A stretch of 64,000 nt of DNA from Gordionus sp. m RMFG-2023. Lineage: Eukaryota > Nematomorpha > Gordioida > Chordodea > Parachordodidae. The stretch lies in contig NC_088777.1 in assembly GCF_954871325.1 (NCBI RefSeq), positions 23,351,366 to 23,415,365 of the forward strand. Direction: 5' to 3'. The notes under the pieces are model-generated. The model saw only the letters and a list, made by a program, of their open reading frames with translations, ran no database searches and was not told the origin of the DNA. Shown one piece after another: positions 56,306 through 64,000 of this stretch. The position numbers and the translations under genes are program-made. The first letter of the stretch is position 1; every line of letters starts with the position of its first letter.

Positions 56306-56651
56306 TTATGATTTTATTATAAGGTGTAGAAAATTATCTGGGTTACTTAAATTTTGATAGAGGTATGTAAGGGGTGTTTCCAGGGGAATATCGATACCAT
56401 GACATATACATCTTTTACAAATTTTTTTACATTGTTTATGGTAATTATTATTATCATGTAATGAATTCGTATTAAAATCATATTTAATAATATTTGATTT
56501 TTCAATATCCTGCTTTGAATTTTCACTATTAATATCACAAAACGTCAATAGCTCGGTTAACTTATGAGCTAAATAAGGGTTCCCAGAATCGTGATTTAAT
56601 GATTTCGTATTATAAAAGGGAAAACGATTTTGGACAATCTCATCATTCTAA
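56306..56651 (-). CDS. Possible terminal exon of an unrecognised host gene
   Basis: On the minus strand a T-rich acceptor (TTTTTTTTTTAAATACAAATTAG at about 56652-56674, polypyrimidine then TAG) precedes ~115 open codons. These read NDEIVQNRFPFYNTKSLNHD, SGNPYLAHKLTELLTFCDIN, an Asn/Ser-rich linker, then KICKRCICHGIDIP and LETPLTYLYQNLSNPDNFLH before a stop at 56306. The composition, with conserved-looking Pro/Tyr/His and a CxxCxCH cluster, is unlike transposon proteins in the window. No family is recognised and no upstream exon was found within the next kilobase. It may be a true last exon with a long intron or a stranded relic. Confidence 0.4.
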
Positions 56652-56659
56652 TTTGTATT

Positions 56660-57082
56660 TAAAAAAAAAATTAATTTAAATTACTGAATATAAAATCTTT
56701 GAGGCAGAATGAGAGGGTAATAGGTAAAATAACACTGGAAAAAAAAATATCACAGAAATTTTCCGGAAAATATTACCATAAAATTTAAAAATAGTCCATT
56801 AAACAAATCTTTGGGCTGCAAAGAAGACATTATTTGATTTTACTGATTCTTAATTTAAACTAAGGTCTATTTGGACTAGAAGTTGAAAAAAAAATTAAAT
56901 AATAATTTTGCTTAAATTCACGGAAGCTATGAGTTAGGGGTAAATGTATTTTTTCGAAACAAATTTCTAGGTTAAAGTTAGACAAATATTGGGTAGGGTT
57001 GTAATAAAACCACAAGAAAACTGAAAAACCCGGCTGTCAGTAAAATCTAATAGATATTTATGGCCAATAAGTATCTATTTAA
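56660..57082. other. No gene seen
   Basis: AT-rich, with no supported frame or repeat end. If the exon at 56306 is real, this would be part of its upstream intron. Confidence 0.4.
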
Positions 57083-57438
57083 CAGGACTGTGCCGATCCG
57101 ATCTTGGTTCAAACCCGATCTGATATTTATCTTGATTTTTCACCACCCCCTTTTGAACCAAATGTAATTAATAAATCAATATTTTTTATGCAAAAAATCG
57201 AATTATGCATTTAATTTAATTTTTCATTTCTTTAAGACTATAATTAAAAAAAAATATATTATAATAGATAAAAAAAAATATTATAATAATGTAAAATTAA
57301 TATACATAACATAAAATAACAAAAAAAAGAAAAGTAAAAAGATCGGATCGATTTTTTGCAGGTATTGGCTCGATCCGATATTTTTGGAAAACGCTAAATA
57401 TCAGAGCCGATCCAATATTTAATATCGGCACAACCCTA
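57083..57438 (-). mobile_element. 356-bp MITE of the TAGGGCTGTGCCG family
   Basis: The ends CAGGACTGTGCCGATCC and ATATCGGCACAACCCTA are flanked by the exact 8-bp duplication CTATTTAA (57075-57082 and 57439-57446). ATCGGATCG motifs occur in both arms. It is the reverse-orientation, more heavily deleted relative of 26112-26938 and retains no coding part. Confidence 0.92.
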
Positions 57439-57446
57439 CTATTTAA

Positions 57447-59553
57447 TTTTACAGATTCTTGAATTTAACTGTGGCCTGATTTGGGTTAGAGTTGAAACAA
57501 CATTAAATAATAGTTTTGCTTCATTTCACTAAAACTACGGATACCTGAGGGCTTTTTCTACCCTTATCCATATTTCTTAGGTTCTTAAATTATTTAATTT
57601 TCTTTAGATCTGTTGTATTTTTAATATATACTTGTAATGATAATTTATTTTTAATATGAATATAATTTTTTTATATACAAAACAGTGTTTCTTTTTTTCA
57701 AATATAAAATATAGATTGGTCATATGTGTTTTTTTCCATAAATTATAAGACTAGACAGATTTTATAAATAATATTGTATAGCCTGAGCAAAAATATCTTT
57801 TCTATAAATTATATTATAACCTGAGCAAATATTTTTATTTCAGTTTTTATTAGTGATAACAAGTTTAAAAGAGATGGCAGTAATAATCTACAGCAACTAG
57901 ATTAGGAAGCTAATTTTTGTTAAAATTTTTAATGATGCAAGCATTTTATTATATAAAAATATTTGATTTGAAGCGAGTGAATTTTTAAAATATAATCTAC
58001 ATATAATAGCTATAATAAAGAATTTTAACATTCGCAAAAACATAGTTACAGGCTAAAGTTATTTTTTTCAAAATGTAACTATTTACAGCTAAATTCCTCA
58101 AAGCGCTAGTTACATTAACTACACTACAATTAATGACCTACTAAAGCTAATTATATTTTTAGCATATATCTTCATTTTTACTGAATTGAATTTTATGGAC
58201 TCATATTACCTATTAGTAAAAAACCAATTTTTGAGCTTTTTTAAGGCAACGGCAAAAATAAGAAGTGCAATTAAAAAATGTGATTATTTTTTGAATGTGG
58301 TAATTTTTTAAATTAAATTTTGAAAGAATTGTCTATAATTCTTTCCCATCAATCCTATTTACAAAGTTGTTAAGTAGCGCAATTTTTTTTTGCAGCGGTA
58401 ATATTAATATTTATTTATAATTTAATAGTTAATTTTAATATTATAATCTTTAATTTAATTTTGAAACCAAAATCTGCTTTATAAACCTAATTTATCAAGT
58501 AATTAAAAATATAAATTGCTGTCAATAAAGATAGACATGGAGGTATTTTAAGACAGATGACAACCACGAAATTTCCTAAATGATACCCTGGAATTACCCA
58601 TCCCCAAATTTGCAAATTTTGAACTTAATAAAAAAATTAACGATTTAAATTTAGATGCATAAAATAACGGACAAATTTATTAATCCCACAACATTCAAAC
58701 AAGTGTTTCTCAAATAGAGCCAATTTCCTTGGTTGATAAGCCCTTATTTATCAATTTGATTACATTCACTTAGTATCAAGACATTTTGGACAAGAGTGAT
58801 GGCAAGAATTTTGGATAATTTTCAAAAATAAAATTATCTTTAATATTAGATCTATCAGATGTCTCTAACATCTGCACAACAGCAGATTGTAGGGACTCAT
58901 GAAAAAAAAAAGTAACAATGTTCTGATATTATATTACTTATTTGAAGAGAGCAATTAAATAGGTCATTGGTAACGTTGACTAAGCATTTTTAAGTCTAAA
59001 ATTATTCAAATGAACATTTTCGATAATTTTTCTTATATAAAAAGTTTAGAAAATTAAATTAAATACCGCATTACCCTCAGGTGCTACTGCAGAAGGATTA
59101 TTTAGTTAGGAAACACTTATACTTTCTGGTCCCGCTCTACACATGGAGATGATGATAATATAATGATTTTATTAATATTATTTATCATACCAATATTTTA
59201 TTTTTACATGTTTAAGAAATATTAATTTATCGACAATGAACACATATATAAAAATTTTTAAATAGGGTAAAAAGTAGCGAAAGTTACTTTTTAAAAGGTA
59301 ACTAAAGTCATTAATTTTTTGAAAAATAGAGGCAGTAGCATACTACCTTTTTTGTCAAATAAAGCCTTAGCGTGCTACTTTCAAAATTAGTATTTAACAA
59401 CATTGCATTTTGAAAATCAAAATTTTGTGATAGTAAGCAGCTACGCATTTAAATTTATTAAGTGTGAAGCAAAAAGTGAGTACCTAGGACAAAAATATTA
59501 GATTAAATAAAATATACCAATAACGATCACTTATCAATTAAACTAATGCTTAT
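57447..59553. other. No gene seen; scattered GTTAC-rich fragments
   Basis: AT-rich sequence without supported frames. At 58030-58140 and 59275-59400 stretches such as GCGAAAGTTACTTTTTAAAA and AAGGTAACTAAAGT resemble the GTAAC-rich arms of the hAT at 25604, but no paired ends or duplication could be established. Confidence 0.45.
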
Positions 59554-59867
59554 CAGAGACCTTCATAAGCCGGGACGGTGGCCCAAACCTGACTATTTTC
59601 TAGCGGGTCTAAGTTTTTAAAATTTTTTAATGGGTTAGTGTTTTTTTTAATTTAAATTTATTTTATTTTAAAATAGTTGCTAATTTAAAAAAATATTGCA
59701 ATTTATTTCTTCTAATAATAATAAATTTAAGAATCGTAAACAAAATGATTGCTTAAATACACTTAATATTGTTTAGTTTCATTAAATTTTTGGATATGGG
59801 TCTGGGAAAAATTTCTGAAACCTTATTTGAATATTTTATAATATTAAATATGGGCCGGGCCTTGACT
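59554..59867 (-). mobile_element. MITE of the CAGAGACCTTCA family, right end lost
   Basis: The left end CAGAGACCTTCATAAGCC and interior (TTCTTCTAATAATAATAAAT, GTAAACAAAATGATTG, TTTGGATATGGGTC) match 4660-5086 in the opposite orientation. Near 59855 GGGCCGGGCC marks the other arm, but the terminal GTCTCTG is not recognisable. Confidence 0.75.
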
Positions 59868-60209
59868 AAGTGCATTCTTACTAATTCTTATTAAATATAC
59901 AAAAATTAAATTATGTTTAAGCATCTCAAGGAGATCAAGAAAATAAAAAAATATACCCATAAGTACTAAACCCCTCAACCCAACTTGAAATAATAAATTA
60001 GTTTTATATTTATAAATAAATAAAAATGAGCGAAAAGAATACCGATTAAATTTTATGGTCACCCGTTTTTTCGGCCAAAAAAAAATTTAATCCTATTAAA
60101 AAATATTTCTTAACAAGTTACATTAAAAAGTTACTGTTATGTATTAAATTGTTTATTATGTATTTTTTGTAAAATGTATATTTTCATTATTATATTTATT
60201 ATATGAATT

Positions 60210-60282
60210 TGCATGTAAATGCGATTTGGTAAAGAATAAAATAAAAAGATATTTTAAGAATTGCTTCTAATAATACATTACA
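60210..60282 (+). repeat. Left terminal direct repeat (short LTR?)
   Basis: It begins TGCATGTAAATGCG and ends AATACATTACA (TG...CA), just before the primer site. Its partner is 63864-63943. Confidence 0.55.
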
Positions 60283-63200
60283 AGAATGGCGCAGTCAATA
60301 AAAAATCTAACGGATTCAAACCTGACTTATTTGAAGTTAAAAACAAACAACCAAGTTTAATATCATCACAAAAAAATAACTGTTATTAACAATAGGAAGT
60401 GATACTTACAAAATACTGGTAAATTTTATGCAACTGATAGTCCGGGAAACAGAGAGGTATTAGAAATACATAATATTTTTATCAAATCTTTTCATCCCAA
60501 ACCTAATATAATTGTAGAGAGATATAATTTTTATCAATATAATCAAAAAATGAGGAAAAATTAATGGATATTAAATTTTCGAAAATTAGCAACGACTTGT
60601 GAATTTGGGGGATATTAAATACTGCATTAAGAGATAAATTCATATTCCGAATAAAAAATCCTAAAATTTTACAGATTATTATCCGAGATAAACATAAATA
60701 AGGTTATTTAAAGTAGAAACAGCTATAAAAAATACAAAATTAATACAAAATGATAAAACTAAAATTGATCATTTAGAAGAGCCACATGATAATATAAATA
60801 TAATTTAAAAAGTTAATAATGATAATGATAAACAATCAAAATCATATAATAATTATAATACGAGTTACAAAGAACTAAATCTCTGCCATTCCTGCGGCGG
60901 AATTATAAAAGGGAAAATTGTCTTTTCAACAATGCCACTTGTTATAAATGCAACAAAATTGGGCACAATGCTCGAGTCTGTAGAAAAGAAATAATTTTAT
61001 TAGTAATACAACGAATGAATATAATCCTGAATTTTGGGTGGATATCAAAATAAACAACAGCGATATCAGAATGGAATTAGATACTGGAGCTGGGGTAAGC
61101 ATAATAATCGAAATAGATTAGAAAAATAAACTTAATCGTTCTGGATTAATAAATTGCAGGCGAAAACTTAAAAGTTATACAAGAACCAATATACTACTAT
61201 TAGGTCAGACTTAAAAGTACAATATAAAGGACGAACATTTGAACTACCTCTCATAATTACAAAAGGATATACAAAAAATCTAATTGAAAGAAACTGGATA
61301 ACAAAATTTCCAAAAATAACTGAAATACCTGAAAGGACCATACAAATAAATATATACAAAATGAATTTCCTTAATTATTTACCAAAGAATTGGGCTGTTT
61401 GCAAGATTTTAAGGCAGAAATATATATATGAAAAACGAGAAACCAATTTTCTATAAATCACGTCCCATACTATACACATTAAAAGAAAAAGTTGAAGAAA
61501 ATTTAAACAGATTGATAAAAATAGGAGTAATAGAAAAAATATTAACACTTTATGCATCACCCATAGTAATTGTTCAAAAGAAAGATAAAACATTTCGAAT
61601 TTGTGGGGATTTTAAGAACTATAAATCAAAATATTAATAATGATTCATACTCAATACCGAGAATCCAAGATTTATTAGCCAGTTTGGGAAAAGGAGAAGA
61701 ATTTTAAATTTTGATTCTATCAGATGCCTATTTTCAAATTAAGGTGGAGGAAGAGTCTCAAAAATATCTTGTAATCAATATGCATATAGGATTATTTAAA
61801 TATACAAGACTACCTTTTAGCATATCGTCATCTCCAGCAATATTTCAACGGGCCATCGAGAATTTATTAAAAGGTTTAGAAGGAGTAGCTTATTATTTAG
61901 ATGATATTATAATAAACGGGGAAAAATAGAGAGAAACACAAAACAAATTTAAAAAAGATACTAATTGTCTAAACAAAAATGGAATCAAGCTAAAGATAGA
62001 AAAATGTAAATTTTCAAGAAAATTTCGAGTACTTAGGACACAAAATTTCAAAAAACGGGATTACAACTACAGAAAAATACTGAGGCTGTATAAAAAGCAC
62101 TAGAACAAGCTTAAAACAATTACAGTCATTTCTAGGGTGAGCAACATACTATTAAAAGCTTATTTCAAATTTTGCAGATAAAGCCAAACCATTATACAAA
62201 TTATTAGGCAGTAGTTTGGAGATGGACTAATGAATGCAAAGACGCGTATAAAAAAATAAAGCAAGAATTAAGTAGTACTCCAAAATGACAACTTTATGAT
62301 CCGAAATTACCCATAATATTAGCAACAGATGCGTCGCCATAGGAATTGCACATAAAGAAGGGGGTAAGGAGAGATATATTGCATTCGCCTCAAGAACGCT
62401 AAATGCAGCAGAGAAAAATTATAACCAAATAGAAAGAGAAGCTCATGCCATCTTATTTGGGGTTAAAATTTATATATGGAAATAATTTCACATTACGAAC
62501 AGACCAAAAGCCATTAATGTGTTTATTTCACTAAAAAATGATATACCAACAACACCTAATGCCAGAATACAAAAATGGGCTTTATTATTAGCAGGTTACC
62601 AATATGAGATAGAATTCAAGAGTAGTCGACAACTACGCAATGCTGACATGCTATCTAGATTACCTATATAGGGAACCACAATATCAAAAGAAAAAACACT
62701 AGATCAAATATAGGTTGGGAGAACAAACGCCTTTAAATGCAAGCGAAATTGAAAGAAAAACAATGCAAGATGATGTAATCTATAAAGTATACAGGTTTAC
62801 AATGTGGACAAACTTTGATGCATGTTTAAAGAGTATAGCCAAAGATGAGAGAAAATCACAACTGAGAGAGGTAGTTTACTGTGAAGAACTAAAATGATAA
62901 ATACACAACAATGCCAAAATAACGTGTTAGATATGATACATCAAGGACATATTATAATGGTAAAAATGAAGATGAGAGCAAGACAATATGTGTGAAATAT
63001 AAACCAAGATATAGAAAATGGGTCAAAAAATATAGAGAATGTCAGGAACAAGATATGCCTCAAAAGGCATCAATTCAAAATTGTGATTTCAAAACCATTA
63101 TTGGTTGGTAGTGATAGATGCTAGCAGTTACTGGCCAGAGATAGTTCAAATGACTAGTACTACAACCGAAAGCACGATGAAAATATTAAGAAATATCTTT

Positions 63201-63863
63201 GCCAGATTCGTTCCTAAAATAATCGTTTCTGATAATGGGTCACAATTCAGCAGTATAGAATTCCATGATTTGCGAAAAAATTGGAATACAATTAGTGCAC
63301 GGAAGTCCTTACCATCCTCAGACTAACGGAATGACCGAACGTTTAGCTCGAACTTTTAAACAGAGCATGAATAAAAGAAACGAGAGGAATTTAGAAACCA
63401 GTTTAGCTATTTTTTTCTACAATTGCCGAAATACACCAAAGGCAGAAAATGAACAAAGTCCTGCCGAAATACTACTAGAAATTAAACCTAGAGGATTATT
63501 GTCAGGCCAAATATTCAGGGGAACAGAAAGGAGAAGTTACAATACTACATTCAAAAATTCGAGTTAAATGAGAAAGTGTGGTCGCGCATTTATAGTAATA
63601 AAGAAAAAAAATGGGAAAAAGCCACTATTAAAAGCATACTCGAATCACAATATGAAGTAAATACAGAGGGTAAAACGATTACACGTCATACTGATCAATT
63701 AAGGAAAAGACCCGAAAATATATTAGTACGAAATAAAAGAGAAAACAAAAGTATACGAGAGAACCAAAAAGATAGTAAAAAAGAGAACATAATAAACAAT
63801 AACGATGAAATATACCTAAAGGAGAGGGAGGAAAATGATACAAGTCATGAAGCTAAAGGAAGT

Positions 63864-63943
63864 TGCATGTAAAAAGAAAATGCGATTTGATAACGAATAA
63901 AATAAAAATATATTTCAGGAATTACTTCTAATAGTACATTATA
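63864..63943 (+). repeat. Right terminal direct repeat (short LTR?)
   Basis: It begins TGCATGTAAAAAG and ends AGTACATTATA. It follows a purine-rich tract, as a 3' LTR would. Sequence after it (GTTACCTTGTCCAAAACGTA) belongs to the insertion site. Confidence 0.55.
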
Positions 63944-64000
63944 GTTACCTTGTCCAAAACGTAACTAGTAACTTAGATTGTTGCATATATGCATATCTTT

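Larger units (their letters stand above)
60210..63943 (+). mobile_element. Ty3/gypsy LTR retrotransposon fossil with very short end repeats
   Basis: A broken element on the plus strand. Direct repeats of about 75-80 bases at 60210-60282 and 63864-63943 start TGCATGTAAA and contain GAATAAAATAAAAA. They may be the LTRs or what is left of them. The primer site TGGCGCAGTC (60287-60296) is the tRNA-Ser type known from the 17.6/297 group. Gag zinc-knuckle-like Cys/His motifs lie near 60880-60990, protease about 61020-61110 (LDTGAGVS), reverse transcriptase about 61430-61930 (YYLDDI), RNase H about 62320-62470 and integrase about 63105-63570. A basic C-terminal part runs to 63870, and a purine tract is at 63819-63835. 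It has many breaks. The end repeats are roughly 85% alike by eye, so it is fairly old. Confidence 0.88.

Overview
The window is AT-rich, intron-bearing animal DNA. It looks like arthropod or other invertebrate intergenic sequence packed with transposons. Supporting features are many hAT transposases and hAT-type MITEs with 8-bp target-site duplications (TSDs), Tc1/mariner and APE-type LINE remains, and Ty3/gypsy fossils. I find no intact host gene. Four short stretches could be host exons or coding relics (21487-21700, 24337-24480, 28680-29100, 56306-56651), all low confidence. I see no tRNA, rRNA or CRISPR.

Layout. 1-4000: a long-inverted-repeat element with a dead Tc1/mariner-type transposase, invaded by three MITEs (710-1261, 1577-1849, 1924-2814). 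4660-7195: a 427-bp MITE, a decayed hAT with a BED finger, and an RTE-like LINE 3' fragment. 7437-15293: a giant foldback element. Its outer arms are short GCGAAA-type repeats, its interior is two inverted minisatellite arrays, and a 3.4-kb hAT (11283-14720) sits inside its right arm. 15300-24730: mostly featureless, with a solo foldback arm, a 110-bp tandem repeat, an inverted-repeat element and a 178-bp MITE. 24730-27655: an unknown ~200-bp repeat family interrupted by a 2-kb hAT derivative, which itself carries a second hAT derivative. 29237-34132: LINE fragments, a hAT derivative split by a LINE, a hAT C-terminal relic and a MITE within a MITE. 34949-38212: a nearly full-length BED-hAT with perfect TSD. 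38577-55983: a deep nest containing two copies (A, B) of one hAT. Copy A was later invaded by a ZMYM1-like hAT derivative and by a LINE with an intact 887-codon ORF; a gypsy fossil lies between the copies. 56306-64000: a possible terminal exon, two MITEs and a second gypsy fossil.

The genes do not form a pathway. What can be read is a stratigraphy of insertions. Nine insertions are dated relative to their hosts by TSDs or by an empty site in a paralogous copy. The least-described objects are the foldback element at 7437-15293, the minisatellite it shares with an unrelated hAT-like MITE (1924-2814), and the 17-kb composite nest.
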